Assembly: GCA_029883255.1 (NCBI GenBank)
Contig: JAOUJL010000015.1
Coordinates: forward strand, 1 to 18,618
From: Candidatus Bathyarchaeota archaeon
GTDB lineage: Archaea > Thermoproteota > Bathyarchaeia > Bathyarchaeales > Bathyarchaeaceae
Length of the DNA stretch: 18,618 bases
Direction: 5' to 3'
Part shown: piece by piece, positions 1 through 6,882 of the stretch
Layout: each line of letters begins with the position of its first letter
How positions within the stretch are numbered: the stretch's first letter is position 1
The notes under the pieces: generated by a model
The model's input: only the letters and a program-made list of their open reading frames with translations
What the model was told of the DNA's origin: nothing
Database searches by the model: none
Translations under genes and position numbers: made by a program

Positions 1-117
1 GTTCCTAAGCGTCTGAGGGAGCTTTTTAATGTTGAGGATGGGGATTATGTTAGGGTTGGTTTGGTGGAGGTTATGAAGAAGAGCGGGGATGGTTGGGTTA
101 GGAGGCGGGTTGAGTGA
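1..117 (+). CDS. AbrB/SpoVT-like domain protein, C-terminal fragment
   Basis: The frame is open from base 1 and ends at TGA 115-117, giving 38 residues; the true start lies outside the window. The visible part begins VPKRLRELFNVEDGDYVRVGLVEV. This matches the swapped-hairpin AbrB/MazE pattern, in which a short helix with a proline is followed by a [G/D]D-x-V strand. Proteins of this fold usually bind DNA as transition-state regulators or antitoxins. The basic tail (GWVRRRVE) would follow the fold. The next gene starts 13 bp downstream, so they are probably co-transcribed. The fragment is too short for a firm family call, and the regulator role is inference. Confidence 0.45.
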   Translation, partial: VPKRLRELFNVEDGDYVRVGLVEVMKKSGDGWVRRRVE

Positions 118-130
118 GGTGGTGTTTTGG

Positions 131-682
131 ATGAGTGCTTTGAGGCATGGGTTTTTTCGTAGGGGTTTTATGTTGTGTGACAGGTGTGTCTTGAATGTTA
201 GGTGTGAGAGTTTTGTTCCTGGTGGGGAGTGTGCTGTGGAGAGGAGGGCTTTTGGTTGGATTGTTCGGAGGTTGATTGGTGGGTATGGGTTGGAGGGTTT
301 GGCTGATGAGATTCTGGTGGGGCGTGTGGCTATGTATCTGGTGCGGATTGCGAGGGCTGAGGTTTATGAGGCTAATGTTGGGGTTTCGGATAAGTCTGTG
401 GTTTGGGGCAGGTACGTAGCCGGTTTGGACAGGGTTCTTCGGGGGTTGTTGAAGGATCTGGCTCTGAGTAGGGCTGAGCGGAAGAAAGCGGAGAAAAGCG
501 ACGTGCTTGTGGATGTTGACAGGTTGCTGAAGGGTTTAGGGAAGAGGAGGAGGGTTGCGAGGAGAGGTTTGGTTCGGAGGCTTTCTCCTATGGGGTTGGT
601 TTTGAAGGATTGGAGGGTTGAGAGGCGGAGGTTGTCCGTTTCTCGTGGTGGTCGCGGTGGCAGTGGAGACGAGGATTCCTAA
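131..682 (+). CDS. Cys-cluster protein of unknown function, possibly terminase small-subunit-like
   Basis: 183 residues from ATG 131. I prefer this start because GAGGTG at 116-121 sits 9 bp upstream and the preceding gene ends at 117; an in-frame GTG/ATG-type start at 89 would overlap that gene. Near the N-terminus there is C16-x2-C19-x5-C25-x8-C34, a likely zinc or Fe-S site. A helical middle follows (about residues 60-120), then a very basic Arg/Lys tail ending in Gly/Ser/Asp. The helical part with LDRVLRGLLKDLALSRAERKK recalls small terminase subunits of the P27 type, where such helices precede a basic segment, but no clear viral gene is next to it. Function is unknown; the terminase idea is weak inference. 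The residue bias to G, V, R and L reflects the G/T-rich strand. Confidence 0.55.
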   Translation: MSALRHGFFRRGFMLCDRCVLNVRCESFVPGGECAVERRAFGWIVRRLIGGYGLEGLADEILVGRVAMYLVRIARAEVYEANVGVSDKSVVWGRYVAGLDRVLRGLLKDLALSRAERKKAEKSDVLVDVDRLLKGLGKRRRVARRGLVRRLSPMGLVLKDWRVERRRLSVSRGGRGGSGDEDS

Positions 683-1520
683 GAAGGCTGTTGAGCCGTT
701 GATACTGCTGTGTGGGAAGCTGGGTAGGGAGACGGGAAGACAGGCGGAGGAGGTTTTCAAGGAGTTTTTGGTGTGGATGAAGAAGTATGCGTGGTACTTC
801 TTCGGTGAGCCCTGGTCTGAGAAGGCGGAGAAGCAGGTTATGCTTAGTGGTGAGGATGTGGAGTTCGTTGAGAGGAGCGAGAGCTACGGGGAGGAGTGTG
901 AGCGGTTTGCTTTGGTGTGTCTGAGGAGGAACATGAGTTTGAAGGGGTTTGACGTGGAGGGTTTTGATCGGGACTTTGAGTTTTTCGGGAGGATACTTTG
1001 TGGGAACTGTTCGGTCTGGAGAGCCACCGGGCTTAGAAGGTTTGTGGAGCGCGTGGAGCAGAAGCGGAGAGAGAATGAGGAGGAGATGAAGGGAGAGGAT
1101 CCGTCGTGGATCACCAGGGAGATGTACGAGTACAGGCGGAGGCCGGATGTGGTTAGGCTGGACAAGATGCGGTTGGTTGAGCTCAGGTTTTACGAGGAGG
1201 TCGGCGGGGCCAAAGGTAAGAGCTGCTTGGATAGGAACAAGTACAGGTGTCCTTATGGGGATGAGTCGGAGAGGTTCGTTGAGGATGGGGAGCTTATTTA
1301 CGATTTGTGGCGGCTTGTGGAGTGGTATGACCGTCACTGGAACCGTTCTCGCATGTTTCAGCCTTCGCCTGCGGACGTGAAATGGTGCCATTACGATGAG
1401 GCGAGCATCATAGACGTGACGAGTTATGAGGATGTCTTGAAGGCTGCTGAAGACGGCAGGCTGAAAGGGATATTTGAAGAGCATGAGAGGTACTTGAAGG
1501 AGACTCGAAGTGAAGACTGA
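645..1520 (+). CDS. Conserved-looking protein of unknown function with two Cys pairs
   Basis: About 291 residues from GTG 645, chosen because GGAGGT at 627-632 precedes it. TTG 618, GTG 648 and GTG 663 are alternatives. It overlaps the previous gene by 38 bp, which suggests translational coupling. Cysteines form C119-x2-C122 (LCGNCSVW) and C194-x7-C202 (SCLDRNKYRCPYG), plausibly one four-Cys metal site split by a charged helical segment (residues 130-180, rich in R and E). Aromatic residues are frequent (WMKKYAWYFFGEPW). There is no signal peptide or membrane segment. I do not recognise the family. It is probably a functional partner of the preceding gene, since both carry a Cys cluster and their reading frames overlap. 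Confidence 0.6.
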   Translation: MVVAVAVETRIPKKAVEPLILLCGKLGRETGRQAEEVFKEFLVWMKKYAWYFFGEPWSEKAEKQVMLSGEDVEFVERSESYGEECERFALVCLRRNMSLKGFDVEGFDRDFEFFGRILCGNCSVWRATGLRRFVERVEQKRRENEEEMKGEDPSWITREMYEYRRRPDVVRLDKMRLVELRFYEEVGGAKGKSCLDRNKYRCPYGDESERFVEDGELIYDLWRLVEWYDRHWNRSRMFQPSPADVKWCHYDEASIIDVTSYEDVLKAAEDGRLKGIFEEHERYLKETRSED

Positions 1521-1689
1521 AATGTTGGAGCCTTTACATAAGATTGTTTGCGTGGGCGCCTCTTGGGCAGCGAGACTTCTTCAACGTCGAGGGGAACTAA
1601 GCCTTTAGGGGTGTTTGCAGCTGTTTTGGCGTTGCCCGAGAAGTGTCAAGGTTTTGTACGACTGGAATAGGCAGAGCAGTAGGGGAGAG

Positions 1690-1902
1690 TTAGCTTTTTT
1701 GCTTGACGGGTGCAACTTCGGCTGCTTCGTCTATTACTACGTGAAATGTTGACGTGTCGTCTTCTCTTTTTGTGGGTTGGCTGGGTTGAAGAAGCTGATT
1801 GATGTCTTTTCGTTTTCCGATGCATATCATGACCCATGGCAACAGGATTGTTGGTGCGACAATCAAGGCTAGAAATAACTTCAGGAATTTTTTGTGTCTC
1901 AT
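1690..1902 (-). CDS. Possible small membrane or secreted protein (70 aa)
   Basis: ATG at 1902 reads into a basic start (MRHKKFLK) and a long hydrophobic stretch (LFLALIVAPTILLPWVMICI, residues 9-28). A polar tail rich in Q, D, E and K follows. That is the pattern of a signal anchor or single-pass protein. No strong ribosome binding site precedes ATG 1902: the nearest GGTGA on this strand is about 12 bp before an ATG at 1918, which belongs to another frame. The hydrophobic pattern fits this frame and not the overlapping one. No family is recognised. It may be a real small gene or chance. Confidence 0.35.
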   Translation of the reverse strand: MRHKKFLKLFLALIVAPTILLPWVMICIGKRKDINQLLQPSQPTKREDDTSTFHVVIDEAAEVAPVKQKS

Positions 1903-2173
1903 CTCTGGTTCTGTTCATGTTTCTTTAAGGTCACCCTGATAATTGTGTTATGAATGCGGGGTATGGATTCAAAATTCAGCCGACTTGTTGAGTTCAGTAA
2001 AGATGAAAGTGAAACTTGAGAAGGCGTAAATTCCTCTGAGACTTGTACTAGATGTAGGCGTTTTGTTAGGATTTGTTTTTTAAAGACTTGGAGGTTCTTT
2101 GCGTGCGCCTTCTAGTTGTGGTTTTTGGTCCATTGTTTATGTCAGGGGTGCTTATACAAGATTATTTAGACTA

Positions 2174-2229
2174 CGTATCGGCGGCTTGCCGCTTTTATTC
2201 TATCTAAGGCAGAATGAACCGCTGATACG
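2174..2229 (+). other. Long-range hairpin with an alternative inner hairpin; possible structured RNA
   Basis: Arm 2174-2184 (CGTATCGGCGG) pairs with 2219-2229 (CCGCTGATACG) over 11 bp. As plus-strand RNA all pairs are Watson-Crick except one G-U; as minus-strand RNA that pair becomes A-C. So a plus-strand transcript is favoured. The same GCGG at 2181-2184 can instead pair with CCGC at 2189-2192 around a CTTG tetraloop, followed directly by TTTTATT, so the two structures are mutually exclusive. A TATA-like TTATACA at 2152-2158 lies about 25 bp before the hairpin. Whether it is transcribed is unknown. Confidence 0.35.
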
Positions 2230-2252
2230 AAAGTTCCGATTCTCTGTAAAAA

Positions 2253-2276
2253 TAGCGCGCGTGCAAAAAACTCGAG
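2253..2276 (-). repeat. CGCGCGCTA-type intergenic motif, copy A
   Basis: On the minus strand it reads CTCGAG, then a T6 run, GCA and CGCGCGCTA. The same pieces in the same order (CTCGAG, TTTGCAC, CGCGCGCTA) occur at 6254-6283, and shortened cores occur at 8270 and 11177. CG runs stand out in this sequence, so repetition by chance seems unlikely. Role unknown. Confidence 0.4.
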
Positions 2277-2285
2277 AAAAAAAAA
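2265..2285 (-). terminator. Oligo-T terminator downstream of the secreted protein gene
   Basis: On the minus strand a CCC is followed by T9 (2285-2277) and, after CTCGAG, by T6 (2270-2265), 38-58 bp past the stop codon at 2323. Archaeal RNA polymerase terminates at such T-tracts without needing a hairpin. It would end the transcript of the gene at 2323-2772. Confidence 0.5.
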
Positions 2286-2322
2286 GGGTGCGGAAGGTCT
2301 TTCAGTACTTGAACAGTCACTT

Positions 2323-2772
2323 TTATTTGGGAACGATGTTGACCGAGCCATAGCCGAATATGGGTGTTCCGCCAAAAGTTTCCCCGGTCAGGGGGGCAAA
2401 AGTGTCACCGGGGCTCATGCCATCTGGATTGTCAACGGAGTCGTATTTACATTCCTGCGTCTTAAAGAATAACAGCAAGTCCAAGTCGCCGTCTGGTGGG
2501 CCATTGTTACTTCCGGTTTCGACGTCTTCTATCGTCCAGCGCAATGGCGCGGCACCAGCAAATAATACGCTTGTAGGGTCAACAGTGGTTGCATCGAAAC
2601 TACCGTCTGTCAGTATAGCCACCGGGATCACCCCCTTGGATTTCAGGTTGATGCTGTTCGGACAGCTACCTGGCTTGATGTCGATACTGACAGTCACCGT
2701 GTTGGCCTCGACTGGCATAGTGACCAGCAACACTGAAAGCGCCAGAAACGCAACTCCAATTAGTTTTTTCAT
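2323..2772 (-). CDS. Secreted protein with IDIKPGS-type domain
   Basis: 149 residues from ATG 2772, with AGGAGAAAG just upstream. Residues 1-23 are a Sec signal peptide (MKKLIGVAFLALSVLLVTMPVEA). The mature part starts with VSIDIKPGSCPNSINLKSKG, continues with VIPVAILTDGSFDATTVDP, and has an acidic EDVETG...DGDLDLLLFF segment. This repeated module is common in exported or surface proteins of archaea and bacteria; its function is not established. The acidic loop suggests calcium binding, which is inference. Here the module stands alone, with no anchor, so the protein may be released or bind another surface protein. It has its own promoter and terminator and appears monocistronic. Two Cys (one in KPGSC, one in QEC) could form a disulfide. 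Confidence 0.8.
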   Translation of the reverse strand: MKKLIGVAFLALSVLLVTMPVEANTVTVSIDIKPGSCPNSINLKSKGVIPVAILTDGSFDATTVDPTSVLFAGAAPLRWTIEDVETGSNNGPPDGDLDLLLFFKTQECKYDSVDNPDGMSPGDTFAPLTGETFGGTPIFGYGSVNIVPK

Positions 2773-2806
2773 TTTTCTTTCTCCTAGCTAACAGAAATAA
2801 ATATTG

Positions 2807-2814
2807 TATATAAA
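2807..2814 (-). promoter_or_regulatory. Archaeal TATA box for the 2323-2772 gene
   Basis: The minus strand reads TTTATATA here, 35-42 bp before ATG 2772. A start of transcription about 25 bp downstream would leave a short leader that just contains the AGGAG ribosome binding site. This is typical archaeal geometry. No clear BRE is asserted. Confidence 0.5.
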
Positions 2815-2930
2815 AACATTAGTGGAAGTTTCTTCTATAACTCTGGACTAGTGAACATTGCAACACAATTTTTGACTCGGTGAATTATTTTGCGTTTTAT
2901 TGGCACAAAAGCGTGCGTCCTTTAATGAGT

Positions 2931-3569
2931 TTAAGTAGAGATTTCATTATATGTCGTTTGATCTTGTTTTCGTTTGGTTTGGTGTTCTCTTATGATTGCT
3001 GCTGTGGCGAAGGATATGGTTAGTGCGAGTAGGCTTATAGGTATGGGTGTGAGTCTTATGCCCCATGGAGTGTAGTTGAGAAGCAAGCCGACTATAGGAA
3101 CGAGGGCTAGGCTCATTACTATGCTTAGGGCGGCGCGTTCTATCTTGTCTAGGTCTTCGGAGCTTGTTTGAATTGGGACTTTTGTTGGGAATAGTGCTTT
3201 TATGAAGGTGTAGCCTGGGAGCCATAGGACGTAGATTGTTCCGAGGATGTACCTTGCGTATACCAGCGGGAAAGCGTTTTCAGGTATCACGAAGATGACC
3301 AGTACGGTTGTTAGTGTGAGGATTGTAGTTATCCAGTACCAGTAGGCTTGGCTTGAACGCAGGTAGGTGGCGAGTTTTTCTGGCGGGCGCGTAGGATGTG
3401 GTTTAAGCTGTATCTTTCCTTTTTCTTGTAAGCGAAGTATGTGAGTGAGTATCTCTTTCTCTGGCAACGGGAACTTTTCTTGTGTTAGCCTGATCAGTTG
3501 TGTGACGTTTTCTGGTCTCATTTCTTTTGCGATTTGAATTATGTGTTGATCTATCTTGTCTTTAGGCAA
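2931..3569 (-). CDS. DUF1616 membrane protein with N-terminal winged-helix-like segment
   Basis: 212 residues. No ATG exists in frame after the upstream stop at 3594-3596, so TTG 3569 is the likely start. Residues 1-60 look like a small helix-turn-helix (VTQLIRLTQEKFPLPEKEILTHILRLQEKGKIQL). Then come about four membrane helices with the DUF1616 signatures LWLPGYTFIKALFP, DLDKIERAALSIVMSLALVPIVG and LLNYTPWGIRL. DUF1616 proteins are archaeal membrane proteins without a proven function, often beside flippases and glycosyltransferases. The gene lies 32 bp after the flippase gene and is the last of the four-gene cassette from 6190. The soluble N-terminal region would be cytosolic. Confidence 0.85.
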   Translation of the reverse strand: MPKDKIDQHIIQIAKEMRPENVTQLIRLTQEKFPLPEKEILTHILRLQEKGKIQLKPHPTRPPEKLATYLRSSQAYWYWITTILTLTTVLVIFVIPENAFPLVYARYILGTIYVLWLPGYTFIKALFPTKVPIQTSSEDLDKIERAALSIVMSLALVPIVGLLLNYTPWGIRLTPIPISLLALTISFATAAIIREHQTKRKQDQTTYNEIST

Positions 3570-3601
3570 TTTTTTGTTTGACAGCTGGGTCCCTCATAGA
3601 T

Positions 3602-5125
3602 TTAGCGTGTTATGATTTTCTCGATGAAGTTTATGTATTTTGTGAGTGTTTTGGGTAGTGCTTGTCTTAGCAGTTCGAAGTCTTGGGTTTTTAAGGCTTT
3701 GAGTATGTAGAGCGAAAGTGCGTAGATTGTTGCGGCTGTTAGTATTTCTATGATGAGTGTCTGTGTGATGGGCAGGTTTTTGCTTATTGTTGCTTCGAGT
3801 ATTAGCAGTAATGGGATGGTTGCTGTTGTGGCTAGGGCGGATTTCCATAGGGCTTCCTTGTCTATCTTAACTGGGATCTCTTTGTGTAGTATGTAAAATG
3901 CTAGGGCTATGCCGATTATCTGTATGATTAGACGCGTTAGGGCTGCTCCTGTTGTTTGGAGGAACGGCACAGCGGCCAAGAGTATGGTTACTGTTGAGAT
4001 GGCTAAAACGACGTTGATTATCAGTATTTGAGTTGTTTTTCCTATGGCTACCAGTGCCGTTGTGAATAACGAGTAGAGGGCTATGATTATTGTGGCGATT
4101 GACAGTATTGATAGGGGTATTGCTCCGGGCGTGTAGCTTTGGCCGTAGAAGAAGGCTAGTGCTGTTGGGGATATGGCTGCTAGGCCTAGGCAGCTTGGAA
4201 GGATTATGTAGATTAGGTATCTGCTTGAGGTTTTTAGGATGTTGGTTATGTCTTCTGGTTTTTTGGAGCCGTGTTTGGCTGAGAGTGCTGGGAATATTGT
4301 GGTTGTGATTGGGATCCATAGGATGGAGAGGACGGTTACGCTGTTGAGTGCGATATAGTATATCCCTGTTAGAGAGTAGTCTAGGGTGAGGGCGGTTATT
4401 ATCACTATGTCTGCTCGATTAAGGATAAGCAGCGTTAGACTGCTTAGGAAGAGAGGGAGACTGAACTTGAGTATGGGCTTGAGGGGGGCGTTGTGGGTTG
4501 TTTTTGGGAGTCTACCACGTATGAAGACTAATGCGGTGATTAGGGCTGCGATTGAGCCGACTACGTAGCCTATTATTACTCCTTCTAGGCCCATGTGAAG
4601 TATGGCTAGTGTAACGGCGGTTGTTCGGCTTATGATTATGAATGTGAGGGTTACAGTGGCCATTTTTCCGAAGAGGTAGAGCGCTCGTAGAGTGGAGTTG
4701 TAGAGGGTCATTATGCTGGAGAAGAGTGTGTATATGAGCATTAAGATTATGAGATGTGCATAGGTTGATGGGCCGAAAAGATATTGTGAGAGCTGGTTTG
4801 ACAATACGATGGCTATTACGAATCCTGCAATTGATAGTGTGAGAACCGTTTTTGTGACGGTTTTTTGTACTGAGGCGGCTTCTTCCGGTTGGTTTTTTCC
4901 TAGTTTTTCTGAGGCGAACTTGGTTAGGGCTGTTGGTAGGGCTAGTCCGGTGATGAGGATGATGGTTGAGGAGAGGAATGAGAGGATTGATAATGCTCCG
5001 ATGTCTGTTTGGGTTAGGGCGTTTGTTTTTGTTACGGCGATGTAGAATAGTCCCATGATCAAGTATTGAAGTGTGTTGGTTAGTGTTATCTGGAAGGTTC
5101 CTTTGGGGATGTTGTTGGTGTGCAT
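3602..5125 (-). CDS. Wzx/MATE-type polysaccharide flippase
   Basis: 507 residues from ATG 5125 with GGAAG 6 bp upstream. The protein is almost entirely hydrophobic, with about 14 predicted membrane helices and short basic loops, which is the length and layout of the multidrug/oligosaccharidyl-lipid/polysaccharide flippase superfamily. Supporting stretches are the N-terminal LSILSFLSSTIILITGLALPTALTKFASE (residues about 45-75) and the mid-protein SLPLFLSSLTLLILNRADIVIITAL, where such proteins carry their second bundle. It would move lipid-linked glycans across the membrane for surface polysaccharide or N-glycan assembly. The gene sits between a 70-residue membrane protein (31 bp away) and DUF1616. 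High T, I and N content follows the A/C-rich coding strand. Confidence 0.88.
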   Translation of the reverse strand: MHTNNIPKGTFQITLTNTLQYLIMGLFYIAVTKTNALTQTDIGALSILSFLSSTIILITGLALPTALTKFASEKLGKNQPEEAASVQKTVTKTVLTLSIAGFVIAIVLSNQLSQYLFGPSTYAHLIILMLIYTLFSSIMTLYNSTLRALYLFGKMATVTLTFIIISRTTAVTLAILHMGLEGVIIGYVVGSIAALITALVFIRGRLPKTTHNAPLKPILKFSLPLFLSSLTLLILNRADIVIITALTLDYSLTGIYYIALNSVTVLSILWIPITTTIFPALSAKHGSKKPEDITNILKTSSRYLIYIILPSCLGLAAISPTALAFFYGQSYTPGAIPLSILSIATIIIALYSLFTTALVAIGKTTQILIINVVLAISTVTILLAAVPFLQTTGAALTRLIIQIIGIALAFYILHKEIPVKIDKEALWKSALATTATIPLLLILEATISKNLPITQTLIIEILTAATIYALSLYILKALKTQDFELLRQALPKTLTKYINFIEKIITR

Positions 5126-5156
5126 AAGAGCTTCCTTGCCTGACGATTGGTTTTTG

Positions 5157-5369
5157 TTAGGTTGATGTTATTATTTCGTAGATTCGTATGGCTACTGTTA
5201 TCAGGAATAGTGTTCCCGTGGTTAGTGCGGCGTTTTTTAGTCGTTTTTTGTTGATTAGCAGGTTTGTTTTTCCGTAGTATGGTGAGGTGAGTTCTGATGT
5301 TGTGAGTAGGATTATGGCTGTTACTGCCAGCCAGAGGCTTATGTCCCAGAAGGATAAGGGGAAATTCAT
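5157..5369 (-). CDS. Small two-helix membrane protein (70 aa)
   Basis: ATG 5369 is preceded by GAGGAAT at 7 bp; those bases also contain the stop of the upstream gene, so the two genes are separated by only 2 bp and translation is probably coupled. Two membrane helices are visible, about residues 10-23 (WLAVTAIILLTT) and 47-64 (AALTTGTLFLITVAIRIY). A Lys-rich loop (KTNLLINKKRLKN) lies between them, which predicts a cytosolic hairpin loop. I do not recognise a named family. Its place between a membrane protein and the flippase suggests an accessory subunit of that assembly, which is inference. Confidence 0.7.
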   Translation of the reverse strand: MNFPLSFWDISLWLAVTAIILLTTSELTSPYYGKTNLLINKKRLKNAALTTGTLFLITVAIRIYEIITST

Positions 5370-5371
5370 TG

Positions 5372-6190
5372 TTATTCCTCGAGGATTATGCGGTATTCTG
5401 TGTCGATGTTTCTGCCGTTTGTTTGTTCTTTTTCTATGGTTACTGGTTTACGTGTTGCTTTTGTTATTGCGATTGCTATGGCGCTGCAGATTGGGCAGCC
5501 GATCGCGGCATGTATGTGTGGGAGTGTTTCTGTTTCTTTGCATGTGTCGGTGTAGACTGAGTTGGTTATTTTTGCGTGGATTGTGCCGGTTTGTAGGTGG
5601 ATTAGGGCGACTGCATCGGTTAGTTTTTTGGCGGTCTTGCTGGGTTTTGTTTGTATTTCTATGTTTTCTGCGATTTCCAGGTCTTCGATGAAGATTTTTG
5701 GGAGGTTTTGTTGTAGGTGTTCTATGTCTGTTTTTGTGAAGCTTTTTCCTGTTGTTTTTTCGAATAGTTTTGAGAGGGAAAGGCCGGGTGGGATGATGAG
5801 TGCTGCTTCTGGGTTTTTTAGGAAGATCTTGTTTTCGTGTTTTTTTGTTTCTTGTGGTGTTGGTAGTGTTGTGTTCTTGTCTTTTGGTATGTAGATTTGA
5901 CATGTTTCTGGGTTTGTGAAGTATTTTGGTGGTAGGTAGGTGGGTTTGCCTTGGTATTCGAGTTCGGCGAGTATTTGGTTTATGTCTGCTAGGGTTGGAA
6001 GCGTTGTGGTGTTTAGCAGTTTTTCTTTCACGTATTTTCCGGGGCGAATGAAAAGGAGTAGTGCGCCCCAGAAGGTGAGGCCTAAGCCTATGAATGCTAG
6101 GATGACGTGTTCGTAGAATATTGAGAGGATAAGGGATAATGTGCCGAAAACTAGAAGTATGTATCCGATGACTTTAGACGATTCTCGCAT
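5372..6190 (-). CDS. Membrane-anchored protein of unknown function with GCPICSAIA motif
   Basis: 272 residues from ATG 6190; the ribosome binding site is weak (GAGAGAAG). Two helices at residues 8-25 and 28-48 (IGYILLVFGTLSLILSIFY, VILAFIGLGLTFWGALLLF) are followed by a soluble domain of about 220 residues that should face the cytosol. Near the C-terminus HAAIGCPICSAIAIAITKATRKP carries a C-x2-C pair; the conserved look suggests a ligand or metal site, but I cannot name the family. It is first in the cassette, 2 bp before the 70-residue protein. A regulatory or scaffolding role in glycan export is only a guess from context. Confidence 0.7.
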   Translation of the reverse strand: MRESSKVIGYILLVFGTLSLILSIFYEHVILAFIGLGLTFWGALLLFIRPGKYVKEKLLNTTTLPTLADINQILAELEYQGKPTYLPPKYFTNPETCQIYIPKDKNTTLPTPQETKKHENKIFLKNPEAALIIPPGLSLSKLFEKTTGKSFTKTDIEHLQQNLPKIFIEDLEIAENIEIQTKPSKTAKKLTDAVALIHLQTGTIHAKITNSVYTDTCKETETLPHIHAAIGCPICSAIAIAITKATRKPVTIEKEQTNGRNIDTEYRIILEE

Positions 6191-6253
6191 ACGCTTCTCT
6201 CATTGTTCAAATTTGGTTTGGATAATGGCTGTGCAAACGAGTCTTGAATAGAT

Positions 6254-6283
6254 TAGCGCGCGCGAATGTGCAAATGTCTCGAG
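6254..6283 (-). repeat. CGCGCGCTA-type intergenic motif, copy B
   Basis: On the minus strand it runs CTCGAG, ACA, TTTGCAC, ATT, then CGCGCGCGCTA. It lies in the 116-bp gap between the flavoprotein stop and the next start at 6190, so it could be an operator, but copy A lies downstream of a terminator instead. Shared blocks with 2253-2276 are described there. Confidence 0.4.
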
Positions 6284-6306
6284 GATGCATATTATGTCTA
6301 TGTGGT

Positions 6307-6870
6307 TTATTTTTGTGATTTGATGGTTTTTATTAGTTGGACGACTTGTTTTCCTAGTGATTTGGCTGCTTGCATTGCGCGGTTGTCTTGTTTGACTTCG
6401 CCTTTTTTGGTTCCGTAGCCTGAGATTCCGAGTCCTGTTGCTAGCATGTCTTGGCCGAGGAAGAAGTTGTTGATGATTGATAGGGTGTTTACGCTTCCTC
6501 TGCTTCCGGTGGCTGCGATGGCGCCGCCGACTTTGTTCTTTAGCTTGTGGTATGGGTATCTTAAGGCGTATGTGCGGTCCATGAATGTTTTGGCTTGGCT
6601 GCTGACCGACCAGAAGTAGACTGGACTGCCTAGGATTATTCCGTCTGCTGTGAGGAGTTTCTTGTAGACTTTTTGCATGTCGTCCTTGATTCTGCACTCT
6701 CCGGTTTGGTGGCAGGCTTCGCAGCCGTCGCACGGGGCTATGTTCATTTCTGAGATTCTTAGCAATTCTGTTTCTGCTCCGCTTTCTTTTGCTCCGGCCA
6801 ACGCTTCGCTTACGAGAATTTCGGTGTTTCCTGCTTTTCTTGGGCTGCACGTGATGCCGAGAACCTTCAA
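6307..6870 (-). CDS. Iron-sulfur flavoprotein / flavodoxin-family NAD(P)H:FMN reductase
   Basis: 187 residues from TTG 6870, with GAGG about 10 bp upstream; no better start is visible. The flavodoxin-like fold is shown by ITCSPRKAGNT (FMN phosphate loop, residues 6-16), the GSPVYFWSVSSQAKTFMDR segment near 80-100, and GGAIAATGSRGS. Cysteines C47-x2-C50-x2-C53-x5-C59 match the compact motif that holds the [4Fe-4S] cluster in archaeal Isf proteins, which pass electrons between ferredoxin and small oxidants. Many family members of this length reduce quinones or oxygen species. The gene begins 12 bp after the NosD-like gene, so both probably share a transcript, though the link in function is not obvious. 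Confidence 0.85.
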   Translation of the reverse strand: MKVLGITCSPRKAGNTEILVSEALAGAKESGAETELLRISEMNIAPCDGCEACHQTGECRIKDDMQKVYKKLLTADGIILGSPVYFWSVSSQAKTFMDRTYALRYPYHKLKNKVGGAIAATGSRGSVNTLSIINNFFLGQDMLATGLGISGYGTKKGEVKQDNRAMQAAKSLGKQVVQLIKTIKSQK

Positions 6871-6882
6871 GGATTGAGCCTC

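Larger units (their letters stand above)
1903..2322. other. Gene-poor intergenic stretch
   Basis: I see no convincing gene here. Its left end (1903-2150) is plain G/T-rich sequence, like the flanking region. From about 2151 it holds a TATA-like TTATACA, a long-range hairpin at 2174-2229, a TAGCGCGCG motif at 2253 and a T-tract terminator (minus strand) at 2265-2285. The earlier stretch 1521-1689 also shows nothing beyond a 28-codon open frame without a ribosome binding site. Confidence 0.5.

Noticed and set aside
588..1484. Long minus-strand frame opposite the two Cys-cluster genes
   Set aside because: Its protein is rich in Pro, Leu, His and Thr without a domain. That is the expected mirror of G/T-rich coding DNA. 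The plus-strand frames have proper ribosome binding sites and Cys motifs.
1522..1608. 28-codon plus-strand frame right after the second Cys-cluster gene
   Set aside because: It has no ribosome binding site of its own and is too short to support.
1646..1918. 90-codon minus-strand frame overlapping the 70-residue candidate
   Set aside because: A GGTGA sits 12 bp before its ATG, but the protein is a low-complexity polar string. The hydrophobic segment is only in the other frame.
2099..2353. 84-codon plus-strand frame across the hairpin and terminator
   Set aside because: It starts with TTG, has no protein-like pattern, and runs over the T-tract and into the opposite gene.
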